This document shows, in pieces, positions 25,401 to 34,820 of a DNA stretch of 64,000 nucleotides. The notes under the pieces were generated by a model. The model worked only from the letters and a program-made list of their open reading frames with translations. It did not search any database and was not told the origin of the DNA. Each line of letters begins with the position of its first letter. Positions within the stretch are counted from its first letter, which is position 1. This DNA comes from Certhia americana (taxonomy: Eukaryota > Chordata > Aves > Passeriformes > Certhiidae), in contig CM031870.1 in assembly GCA_018697195.1 (NCBI GenBank), positions 6,004,819 through 6,068,818 of the forward strand. Direction: 5' to 3'. The position numbers were made by a program, and so were the translations under genes.

Positions 25401-26950
25401 TGGCACATCTAATAGCAAAACCAGTTCATAAATCCAAGTATCAATTTAACCATCCCAAAAGGACACTGAGCTAATAATTAACTTTGAGATTTTGTTTCAA
25501 TGCTGTTGAGCACCACGGAAAAATGTTTAAACATGACCATAGCTTTCACAGTAGCTTTCACTTCTGGATGTTATGTATCAAAAGTATCCAATCCCAGCAG
25601 ATAAATGATTTGAAACAGCATGTATCTTCCTTTAGTTTCAAGCTTAAATTCCATATACTAAGTTTCTAACTGGAGAGCAAGGTAGGAGTGACAGGATGCA
25701 AGTAAAAAGGGGTAGCATAGGGAAAAAAACAAACTCAGAAAATCCATGATGTTAGCAAAACAATGAGTAATTTTAACGACTGTAGATAGAAGACAGAAGC
25801 CTTTAACTGCTTTATTAACATTAAAAACTTTAAATTATATTCAAAAAAAGCTTTTTAAAGGGATGGTTAGATGTATGCAGTGTAATAAAGGCAGAGTTTG
25901 CCCAGTTATAACCCATTTGAGCTTATTTCCCAAGTTCTCAGACTTTCTTCAATCAAGTTATCCCTCTGTGAAGTATGGCAACCTCACTACTCAAACTGAA
26001 AATAACGACTAATACCTGCATTGCAAGAAAATAAACTTCAAGTTATCAACAGGAAAATCAATCTATAGCCTTAAGGTTCAGCTCAAAGACGGTGGTCTGT
26101 GTCTGTTGTGTAACTTCCATAACTTTTTAAGCATTCCTCTTTCCTGAGGCTACTTCTTTCTTTGGCAGATGTTAGTATTAATGCAGTTAACGAAAGTACT
26201 GCATCTACTCACCTCCCTAAATCTCTCCCAGACTACTGAAGTGTATCAGAAAAAACAAACATTAACTCGAGTACAGAGAAGTGCAGGCACAGAATAAGTT
26301 TGGGGTCTGTTTTAGTGCCAAGCACAGCTGTGACTCTGCCATTGTTCCGAGGCACAAAACCCGCGCGTGTGAGGAATGCCCGCAATTCCAGCCGGGATTT
26401 TGGGGAGAGCACAACACAAACACCTCAGGGGCCCCGAGGGAAGGAGGGGAAAGGGAGATGGCGCTTGGGAACACCTAGATCCCGGCGCAGCCGCCTCCCT
26501 GCGCTGCCTTCCAGCGGGGAAGCCGCGAGAGCCCCAGCGCCTCCCTGCGCCGGGGGAGCCACACGCGGGAGCGGCCCGGGAGCTCTCCGCTCCAGCCCCA
26601 GCCCGGCTCCCGACCCCGCGGCCCCGGGGCACCCCAGCGTGCAGGAGGGGCTCTCCACCGCCGCTCCCCCCCGCCCCAGCGAAAGGCAGCGGGGCGCTCG
26701 GGAACCCTCTCCGCACACCGGGGACTCCCCACCCGCAGCTTCCCCCGGAGTCGGCGCCGCCCGTGACCCACCTGGGGCGGCCGCGGCGCCCGGGTAGGAG
26801 TACGGCGGGGGCGGCTGGACAGCCGGGCTTGCCGGGGCGGGGATGGCGACGTAGATGGCCGTGGCCGTAGTAGTAGCCCGGCGCGCCCGGCGGGCGGGGT
26901 GTAGGCGGGGGGCCCGCTCCATGCCAAGCACAGCGGTTGGCTGGCCTGTC
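16332..26950 (-). CDS. BRI3: BRI3 (brain protein I3), small lysosomal membrane protein
   Basis: Three coding exons on the minus strand: exon 1 about 26950-26772, exon 2 25248-25134, exon 3 16464-16332. BRI3 is a roughly 125-residue membrane protein linked to lysosomes and to interaction with membrane partners. Visible features are a proline/tyrosine-rich N-terminus ([14 protein letters not shown]), a CPAC pair at the exon 2/3 boundary, a hydrophobic stretch ([20 protein letters not shown]) and a terminal [11 protein letters not shown]. The two cysteine pairs around a hydrophobic segment recall LITAF-type zinc domains; that comparison is inference. Exons 2 and 3 join in phase with GT-AG borders. 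Exon 1 is damaged here: the expected start (MDSK in the second copy) is garbled near 26950, and the in-frame ATG at 26922 is probably an artefact. The bird exon 2 differs clearly from the human one before the VVVGGCP motif. Confidence 0.88.
16465..25133 (-). other. BRI3: BRI3 intron 2
   Basis: An 8.7 kb intron with GT donor next to 25134 and AG acceptor next to 16464. Apart from a CR1 3' end near 23.5 kb I see no exon or RNA gene. Short open frames inside lack family similarity. Confidence 0.8.
23525..23642 (+). mobile_element. CR1 LINE 3'-end fragment
   Basis: It contains the typical CR1 3' end wording, GAGTTGGACTAGATGATCC followed by GGGTCCCTTCCAATTCAG and a terminal ATTCTA. CR1 is the dominant LINE in birds and is usually 5'-truncated, as here. 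Confidence 0.8.
25134..25248 (-). CDS. BRI3: BRI3 exon 2 (copy 1, intact)
   Basis: 115 bp. GG completes a Gly codon, then [26 protein letters not shown] and [11 protein letters not shown], ending with AG of an Arg codon. The acceptor is TTTTAG and the donor GTAAAA. This is the version whose splice sites and frame are intact. Confidence 0.93.
25249..26771 (-). other. BRI3: BRI3 intron 1 (copy 1)
   Basis: 1.5 kb intron. Its half next to exon 1 is extremely GC-rich and part of the CpG island. Long open frames on both strands there are composition effects without family similarity. Confidence 0.7.
26772..26950 (-). CDS. BRI3: BRI3 exon 1 (copy 1, frame damaged)
   Basis: Minus-strand exon ending CCCCAG with a GTGGGT donor; the last base joins the GG of exon 2 to make Gly. 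The frame [26 protein letters not shown] is readable near the 3' end. Nearer the start the sequence disagrees with copy 2 by several indels and substitutions. The expected ATG near 26950 is missing, so the N-terminus cannot be read reliably. Confidence 0.7.
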
Positions 26951-27202
26951 TGGCCGGCGCTCCGCTTGCCTCGTCCCGCAGGGACGACCAGGAAGCGGCC
27001 GCACGGCCAGGCGCGCGCCGCCCGCCCCGCCCCGCCGGGGGCGCGGACCCCCCGCCCGGGCGGCGGCACGGTTCGGCCGAGGGGCCCGCGGCGGGGGGGG
27101 GGAGGGGAGGGGGAGGCGGACGCCCCCGACCCAGCGGCTGCGACGCGCGGAAGCGCCGGCCCCGGTACTGCGCTCGCGGCCGATCACGAGGCTGCCGAGC
27201 AC

Positions 27203-27210
27203 CACGTGAC
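27203..27210 (-). promoter_or_regulatory. E-box / CLEAR-like site, BRI3 promoter
   Basis: CACGTGAC (GTCACGTG on the BRI3 strand) lies about 250 bp upstream of the expected BRI3 start. It matches eight of the ten bases of the CLEAR palindrome GTCACGTGAC bound by TFEB/MITF proteins. It is identical in copy 2. Confidence 0.45.
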
Positions 27211-27270
27211 GCTCGCTCCCACGAGCGGCGCAGGGAACCCGCGGCCTTAAAGGGGCCCGCGCCCAGCCGG

Positions 27271-28200
27271 GACCGACCCCGCACCGACACCGACGCACCG
27301 ACACCGACTGCACCGACACCACGAATGCCCTGCACCGACAACGACTGCACCGACACCGCTAGCCCGGACGACCCGACTGCCCACCGGACACCGACCGCAC
27401 CGCACACGACTGCCCCTGGAACGACACGACACCGAACTGACAACGACACCGACCTGCCATGCACCGACACGCTGCACAGACACCGACTGCACCGGCACCG
27501 ATGCCCGCAACGACACCGACAGCACCGACACCGACAGCCCTGAACCGACACCGACTGCACCGACACCGACAGCTGAACCGACACGACGCACCGCACAGAT
27601 GCACCGACAACGACCCGCACCGACACCAGAATGCCCTGCCAGCCGGACACCGACAGCCCTGCACTGGACCACCCGACAGCCCGCACTGACACCGACAGCC
27701 CTGCACTGACACCCGACGAGCCCTGACCGACCGAATGCCCTGCACCGACACCGACCTGCCCTGCACCGGACACCGACAGCCCTGAAACGACACAATACCG
27801 ACCGCACGGACAACGATAGCCTGCACGACACCGCCTGACACCGACACCGACCGCACGACACCGACGCATGAAACGCCTGCCCTGCACGACACCGACTGCA
27901 CCGACACCGACACCGCAACCGACACCCGACTGCCATGCACCGACTGACCTATGCAACGACACCGACTGCACCGACAACGATCCCCCGCAACCGACACCGG
28001 ACTGCCGCACCGACACCCGCACCTGCACCGACAACGATAGGCCCTGCAACCCGACACCGATAGCTTCTTTGCACCGACACGACAGCCCTGCAACGACACC
28101 GACTTGCCTGCCACCGACACCGACTGCCCGGCAATGTGACACCGACCTGCCCTGACACACAGCCCTGAAACGATAAGACGCACCACACCGACAGCCGTGA
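27271..28200. repeat. GC-rich minisatellite upstream of BRI3 (copy 1)
   Basis: About 0.93 kb of degenerate tandem units resembling CACCGACACCGACTGCCCTG, with inner 6-bp CACCGA periodicity. The long open frames seen across it on both strands (Val/Gly/Cys/Arg- or Thr/Asp/Pro-rich) are products of the repeat, not genes. The second copy is only about 0.36 kb. Confidence 0.9.
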
Positions 28201-31200
28201 ACCGGACAGTCCGCAGACCCGTGCCACGGTCAAGCAGGGGCCGTATGCAAACGCGCCCTAGTCTGCGGGTACCAGGTTGTCCCCCCGCTGATCAGCACAG
28301 CGCCGTGGCCCCGCTGCTCAGGTCTCTAACAGAGTTTTATAAGTTGCTCGCTCGCCCCCTGGGCGCACCGTTCGGCCCGTGCGCTCCACCCGGCGCGATC
28401 CTGTGCATGTGCTCGGATGACCGTGCTAGGCAGGGGAGCTTGGAGCGGCCGAGGAGCAACAGTGGTGCCTTCCACCCTGCCTGTTATGGAGCAGGCAATC
28501 CTCGGCTGGAAGCCGGCGGGACTGGGGGCGAGAGGTGAGGATGAGTGTTGGTTACTCGCGTGACTTCTGCAAAACGCTTGCATCCACTCTGCGAAGGGCC
28601 GCACTGGAGGGTTAATGGAAAAAGAGCCGTGGAGTGGTGGCGCGGGCAGGAATGTTGTAAAGATGAGGGGAATGTTTTGCAAAAGAAATTGAGTAAAAAG
28701 CAGGAGAAACTTCATGGTTCAAACAGAAACACTAAAGTTAAGAAACAAAAATACAGGAAGGAAGAAAGAAGAAAGCAAAGGGGAGGCGGCTGCCTCCTGT
28801 GCAGCAAAACTTACAAGGAGGTCAACAACACTTTTCACCAGATTCAGTACTCTGAATCCCACATTTGATGACTGCCCAGGCCAGATCGGGACAGATCTTC
28901 AAATGTATTACTCCAGCCTCAAAACTCGTGCATCCTCCCCCTCACCCTTGTATCCCTTGAGCTGTCTGACACCGAGCTTTGGTTTGGAAATCGCGGATTG
29001 TCCTTCACTACGGTCCCCAGCACGCCTTCTCAACCATGGAAACACTGTGGACTCTTGGTCCCATGAGGTCTGGAGTAGGGAAGGGTTAGCCCCATATCAT
29101 ATGAAGGGTGGAAAAAATAAAAAAACAGAAGCATTTTAAAACAATGTTGCCTAAAGGAAACAAATTCTTGAAAAAAAGATGGAGGAATAGTCACACAAAC
29201 CCCAAATCAAGCCAGTGCCAGCATCACACGTGGTCCAGGGGATACCTGCCCTCTGCCCTCTGTTTCATTTCCGGTCTGGTTTGCAGGTGGCACATCTGGA
29301 AGGGGCACCTATTCTGAGGGCTCTCTCGATTATTTAACTGTGCAGTTATAAATATTGATAAGGGTTTTGAATGCAACAAATCATAAGACCAAAAGGCAAT
29401 GCTAGCCTCTCATTACGGGGAAGATATTCTGTAAAAATTTAATGCTAAGTAACAAGGAAAAAATCCCTCTTAAAGAGGGGGTTGAGGTTTGGGAAAGCAT
29501 GGAAGAGCCAACAGTTGGAAACCTCTGTACAAAGCCCTCTGTCTGTATAAAAACAAGGCCTACAGAGCAGTGAAAGAGGACTTGAAGATATCTTGACTAG
29601 GGTTTGGTCACTGTCTGTGGGGGGTTTGGGTTGCTTCTTATAGAATTTTTCCCAGAAGGTGCTAAGACGCTGTGCTGGGGCTTTTGGGTGCTCAGGGGGT
29701 GCTTGGGAAAACAAAATGAAAGCAGTAAGGGAGAGGGACGAGTGGCACCCAGCATTTCACTTTGCTCTGGGCAGTTTTGCTCTAGGAAGGAAAACTGCCA
29801 GGATTGCTGCTCATCTGTGGGATGGCAGAGAGCTCTCCCCATCCCTCACTGGAGCTCAGCTCAGCGGACCCACCACCGTCTGTTAGTGGTCCCTGGATTT
29901 GCAGAACCTGTTCTCTCCCTGCCCCTTGCGGGAGCTCATGCCCCACTGCCCCCTGCACCCGCTGCTTCTTTCAGTCTGTTCGAGGTTTCACCCACGCCTG
30001 TGTTCTGCACCCTTGCCCAGCCGGGACTATTTCTACAGCTCCAGCGCCAGCCGCCAAGCTTGGATACATCTCATCCCCCAGACTGCTGCTGGCTCGTTAG
30101 CTTGTGACGGGTACTGAGGGGGGGAAACGTGCCACGAGAGAACTGACAAGTTGTAGGGGTATTGGGGGTTTTGTGGGTTTTTGTTTTGTTTTTTTTTTGT
30201 CTCTCTAGTCTGTTTGTTGTTCAAACATTATAGTATTTGTATACTTACCTTGTTAGACTCACTAGTAAAGAACTGTATTCTTAACATAAACACGTGCCGG
30301 AGACCCCTTCAATTTTAGAATTAACAGAGTCCAAAGGAAGGCTCCATTTTTGGTTCCCTAGCAGACACCCCCTGTCTTTCCAACCTACGAACACTGTGGA
30401 AAATCCTTACTGAGTCAGGCAGCAACCACAGGATGAAGGACAGAATAAGGAAGGATATCTGCATGTTTTTCTTGCCTTTGACAGCTTCAGCCATTTAGGA
30501 AAGGACCACAGGATGCACCTTTCACAGCTTGCAGATGGAAGGGTGGTTCCCATTAACCCCAGGCAAATACATTTTAGATTCAGCTGGCTTTACAAAAGTT
30601 AGCTCCTTAAGAAAGAGGATGTTCTATGAACATCAGCAATTGAACAAACAGCAGGGGTGGACCACCCAGAGAAGAGAGCTTCTCTATAAGGAATCAATTC
30701 AATCTAAGTCTACATCAAAGTACAGATGTGCAGAGCCCACTTGCCACACAGAGAAGGAAGCACATGCTCCAGTGTTATGGAGAGCACTGGTTGGTTTATA
30801 GGTAATGGCCTCTTAACATAACCAGAGAAAAATGTACTGTTGTAATGACTCTTGTCCAAACCCCCTATATATCAGTCATTCATGCTGCCACCTCTAAGAA
30901 TATAGACTGAGGCCTCAAAATCCAAAAAAAAAAAATTCTGAAAAAAATCCAGGAAATGAGCCATAAATTCTTCGCAAATATAGTTACATGGAAAACAACA
31001 CTAAAAAAATCTGTTTCTACTTGAATATGCTACCGGCTTGAGTACACATCAATTGTATCAGTACAACCACTGAAATCTTGAAAATGGGTTGCTAAGATCC
31101 GAACTGTCCTGGTGCTTATAAATATGTTTTGCTAAATATGTTCAAATCATCAAAAACACTCCTAGAGAGCAAAAATTCTTGTGAGTAGGCCACAGGGTGT

Positions 31201-32270
31201 GCAAGGGCAACCACCGCAGTGAGGTTCAAGTGTCCTGGGAGTCATGGCGGAAATGACACACGACGGGAGGGCTTTGCCTAGACATAGGATAATTCTAGAG
31301 GAATTCACGGTGTGCATCAAACCCTCCACCACAACCTCCACAAACCAAAATCATCTTGAAGCTGCAGCCCACAGGAAAGAGCAATGCCGATATAGTTCCT
31401 TAAGCAGCAACTAGAAATCCCAGGCAAGGTTCACAACCGATCAGCCACGGTCCCTTTTGAAAGAGGTTCTGCAATGCTTTTCAAACTCCTGTACGGCCCT
31501 GAAAGATATATGAAGGTCTGCTGGGATACTTTTGGTGTCAGATATTTGGAAACATGGGTAGTCCTGCTAATCTTTTTAGATTTTCTGTCCACTTCAAAGT
31601 GTACTGGAATGTGATGGCAAAATCTGAGGGGGGGGGGGGGGTGGGAGGTACAGGCAAGCGTTTCAAAGGCGGGTATCATTTTTAGCAGGGCAAGCGCTTG
31701 ATATACGGCAATTGGTGTCACACAGGGAAGGGGGAGGCTATTGTGCTACTACTGCACTGCCACAGATTGTGAAAGTGAAGGACCACCTCCTTCAGACAAC
31801 CAGCGGGCTGAGGTGATTTTTTGAGATGGATTTACTAATGCATCACAACTTCAAGCAACGATGGTTTCCTCACTCCAGCTGGCAGCCATGCTCAAATTTG
31901 GCAGCGGAAAGCCCACAGTGGTCCATCGGTTCGACCTTCTTGCTCAAGCAGGGGTCGTTCGGGTGCATCTGGCACAGGATGCAATCCCCCGTGCTTGAAT
32001 ATCTCAGTGCCGCGGAACTCACACCCTCTATAAGCAACCGTTCCAGTGATCGGTCCCCTGCAAATGAAGTGTTCTTCCTCCTGTTCAGGTGCAACGTCCT
32101 GTATGTTTCTCTCTTTGTCTCCGTTCTATTGATCGGCACTACGCGAGCGAGCCCGGCGCCATATCTTGACACCTCCCTTTCCATATTTATCTGGTACATG
32201 GCTGGGGCCCCCCGCAGGTCGTCTTTTCTCAGGCCGAACGACACGATTCCTCAGACCCCCTCGTTAAGGA
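28201..32270. other. intergenic region BRI3-TECPR1 (copy 1)
   Basis: About 4 kb between the two divergent genes. It holds an LTR-like element near 29.6-30.4 kb and a 14-base G run at 31628-31641 that is absent in copy 2. No coding exon is supported. All short open frames are broken in the duplicated copy. Confidence 0.65.
29616..30371 (+). mobile_element. solo LTR of an avian endogenous retrovirus (copy 1)
   Basis: The stretch starts TGTGGGGGGTTTGGGTTGC and holds wording common in passerine LTRs: GAATTTTTCCCAGAAG, TTTGTTGTTCAAACATTATAG, ACTAGTAAAGAACTG and GAGACCCCTTCAATTTTAG. The direct repeat CTGTC flanks it at 29611-29615 and 30372-30376 and could be a 5-bp target duplication. No retroviral coding sequence is present. 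Family and exact ends are from memory and uncertain. Confidence 0.5.
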
Positions 32271-32822
32271 TCGGCTGTGTCGCCATCCCTGGAAGCTCCG
32301 GCAGGAGCCCCCCGGCGTGCCCAGGTCCAGGCCCCGGGGATCCCCGCGGGTGCCGGCCCCGCCAGCCCCGCCGTGACGCGCCCGGCCGCGCCACTGGCGG
32401 CGGTTGGCGCTCGGAGCCGGTGTAGGGGCGCGGCCACTCCCCGCCAGCCGCGGCTCCGCAGGGCGGCCTGCCGGGCCGCCGCGGCTCATTCCGCCGGGAG
32501 CGCGCGACCGGGAGGCAGGTGAGGGGCGAGCCCGGGGCTCGGGCCGGGGCAGCGCGGACGGTCGCTGCCACGCGGGCACGGGGGGCTGTGACACAGGGCA
32601 GGGTGGGTGTTATGTCGGGCCCGCCGCTCCTTCCCGTTTGGTTTTCCAGCGCTTGTAGGGGCAGTGGCGGGGCCGTGGCGAGGGGCCCGCAGCGCCGGCG
32701 GGGTGGGCTGGGGGCGGCCGCAGGGCGTTTCGGGCCGCGCCGCAGGCTCGGCAGAGCCCCGTGCCCCCCCCCCCCCCGCAGCCCTCGGGAGCGGGCGCTT
32801 GCCCGGCCCTGGGGTCCCCGAG
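32271..32822 (+). promoter_or_regulatory. TECPR1: TECPR1 CpG-rich start (copy 1, cut by gap)
   Basis: Very GC-rich stretch equivalent to 41.33-41.87 kb. It includes a probable non-coding first exon ending at 32518 before GTGAGG, and a run of 14 C at 32764-32777 not found in copy 2. It stops at the gap. Confidence 0.6.
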
Positions 32823-33764
32823 NNNNNNNNNNNNNNNNNNNNNNNNNNNNNNNNNNNNNNNNNNNNNNNNNNNNNNNNNNNNNNNNNNNNNNNNNNNNNN
32901 NNNNNNNNNNNNNNNNNNNNNNNNNNNNNNNNNNNNNNNNNNNNNNNNNNNNNNNNNNNNNNNNNNNNNNNNNNNNNNNNNNNNNNNNNNNNNNNNNNNN
33001 NNNNNNNNNNNNNNNNNNNNNNNNNNNNNNNNNNNNNNNNNNNNNNNNNNNNNNNNNNNNNNNNNNNNNNNNNNNNNNNNNNNNNNNNNNNNNNNNNNNN
33101 NNNNNNNNNNNNNNNNNNNNNNNNNNNNNNNNNNNNNNNNNNNNNNNNNNNNNNNNNNNNNNNNNNNNNNNNNNNNNNNNNNNNNNNNNNNNNNNNNNNN
33201 NNNNNNNNNNNNNNNNNNNNNNNNNNNNNNNNNNNNNNNNNNNNNNNNNNNNNNNNNNNNNNNNNNNNNNNNNNNNNNNNNNNNNNNNNNNNNNNNNNNN
33301 NNNNNNNNNNNNNNNNNNNNNNNNNNNNNNNNNNNNNNNNNNNNNNNNNNNNNNNNNNNNNNNNNNNNNNNNNNNNNNNNNNNNNNNNNNNNNNNNNNNN
33401 NNNNNNNNNNNNNNNNNNNNNNNNNNNNNNNNNNNNNNNNNNNNNNNNNNNNNNNNNNNNNNNNNNNNNNNNNNNNNNNNNNNNNNNNNNNNNNNNNNNN
33501 NNNNNNNNNNNNNNNNNNNNNNNNNNNNNNNNNNNNNNNNNNNNNNNNNNNNNNNNNNNNNNNNNNNNNNNNNNNNNNNNNNNNNNNNNNNNNNNNNNNN
33601 NNNNNNNNNNNNNNNNNNNNNNNNNNNNNNNNNNNNNNNNNNNNNNNNNNNNNNNNNNNNNNNNNNNNNNNNNNNNNNNNNNNNNNNNNNNNNNNNNNNN
33701 NNNNNNNNNNNNNNNNNNNNNNNNNNNNNNNNNNNNNNNNNNNNNNNNNNNNNNNNNNNNNNNN
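32823..33764. other. assembly gap (942 N)
   Basis: Run of N separating the two copies of the duplicated segment. Protein translations through it are meaningless. The left flank is GC-rich TECPR1 start; the right flank re-enters BRI3 intron 2. Confidence 0.99.
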
Positions 33765-34704
33765 AACCAGAGTCATAAAGCTGCCTCCTTGCAAGATACC
33801 CAAGGGGTAATCCTGTACACTTTAACAGAGGGAATGGCTTGCATTTTGAGTCACAGCTGGCGGTAGAGGCAAACTAGCAACCAGCAGCAATCCCCTCTGC
33901 CCTGCACTGGCCTAATATTCTGCGGAAGAGAAGAATTAGAAGGGAAAGGGGTACAGCTGCTTACAGCACTACAGAGGAAGCGCAGTGCTCCTTCCTCTTT
34001 ATGGCTGTGATCTCCAAGGGGGAGTTGTTCTCTTGCTGCAAACTCCATGTAAGAGTTGACACTTTTTCTAGGTTTTCACCACTGCAGCAGACTGACATTT
34101 TGGTCTGGTCTATCAATTTCTCTGTTCTTCTGCAGTTAAAGATTTTTAAGAGATTTTTTTAAAACTTTCAAGCCACTAATGTTTTCAGGCAATTATTGAC
34201 AATCACCCTGCCTGGTTTTGCACAGTTGGATTGGGCAATGGGAACACACACTACACTAGCAGAAGTTATTCCACAGTTTTCTGCTGGGAAACCACAAGTG
34301 TGACTATGGTCACAGATTTCAGAGTTTCACAATGGAAGTCCCCGCTGCTCACCATCACCCAGGCATACAACACATCAGAAAGGATCCTGTCATGCTTTCC
34401 CCCAAGAACTGACCCGTTACATAGTACTGAAGAATGCCATTTTCATTACAAAGTATCGCTTACAGCAATCCTCCAGATTTTCCCTACAGATTAATGTTTG
34501 AAGTAGTATCTTGTATTATTACAAGCAGGTTGTCAGGACAGGCACACACTTACACAACCAAGCACTCACACTCCTAGATCTCAGTGACTTTTCAGTTTAA
34601 TTAATAAAACACACACAAAGAAAAAGCTATCGAAAAACCATAAGGATACTCTATCTTAAATAACAAAAACCCAAGACTGAGTTTAATTCCTCAAGAGCCT
34701 TTTC

Positions 34705-34820
34705 CTTGCAGGCGGGACAGCCACCAACTAATACTACAGAAGTGGTGGGTGGGGCTGTTGAAATGATGGTGTACGTGCTCGAATAGTTTGGCTGTGATGT
34801 CGGTGGAGGAACAAGCATAC
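34705..34820 (-). pseudogene. BRI3: BRI3 exon 2, duplicate with broken splice sites
   Basis: It reads [17 protein letters not shown] on the minus strand like copy 1. The acceptor TTTTAG has become TTTATT, an extra base sits near the start, and the donor GTAAAA reads GGAAAA after an inserted A. Residues after TII read STAPPTTSVVLVGGCPAC instead of [18 protein letters not shown]. It probably reflects consensus error in a false duplicate, not a real pseudogene. Confidence 0.8.

Larger units (their letters stand above)
26480..27270 (-). promoter_or_regulatory. BRI3: BRI3 CpG-island promoter (copy 1)
   Basis: Strongly GC- and CpG-rich stretch spanning exon 1 and about 300 bp upstream, with G-runs such as a run of ten G at 27093-27102. 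It lacks a clear TATA box, as expected for a broadly expressed gene. Confidence 0.75.
24211..32822. repeat. large direct duplication, copy 1
   Basis: 8.6 kb segment holding BRI3 exon 2, intron 1, exon 1, promoter, minisatellite, intergenic DNA with an LTR and the TECPR1 CpG start. It is repeated in the same order at 33,765 to about 41,870. It ends exactly at the N gap. Differences from copy 2 are mainly one- or two-base insertions/deletions and homopolymer length changes, which points to read error or unmerged haplotypes rather than old divergence. Confidence 0.93.

Noticed and set aside
26475..28160. Minus-strand open frame of 561 codons
   Set aside because: It runs through the CpG island and minisatellite, has a repeat-derived composition, overlaps BRI3 exon 1 in another frame and is not kept in the second copy.
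31826..32425. 199-codon open frame upstream of TECPR1
   Set aside because: The equivalent stretch in copy 2 is broken by indels. It extends from intergenic DNA into the CpG island without recognisable domains.
32519..33866. Several 350-420 codon open frames across the gap
   Set aside because: They consist almost entirely of N translated as X.
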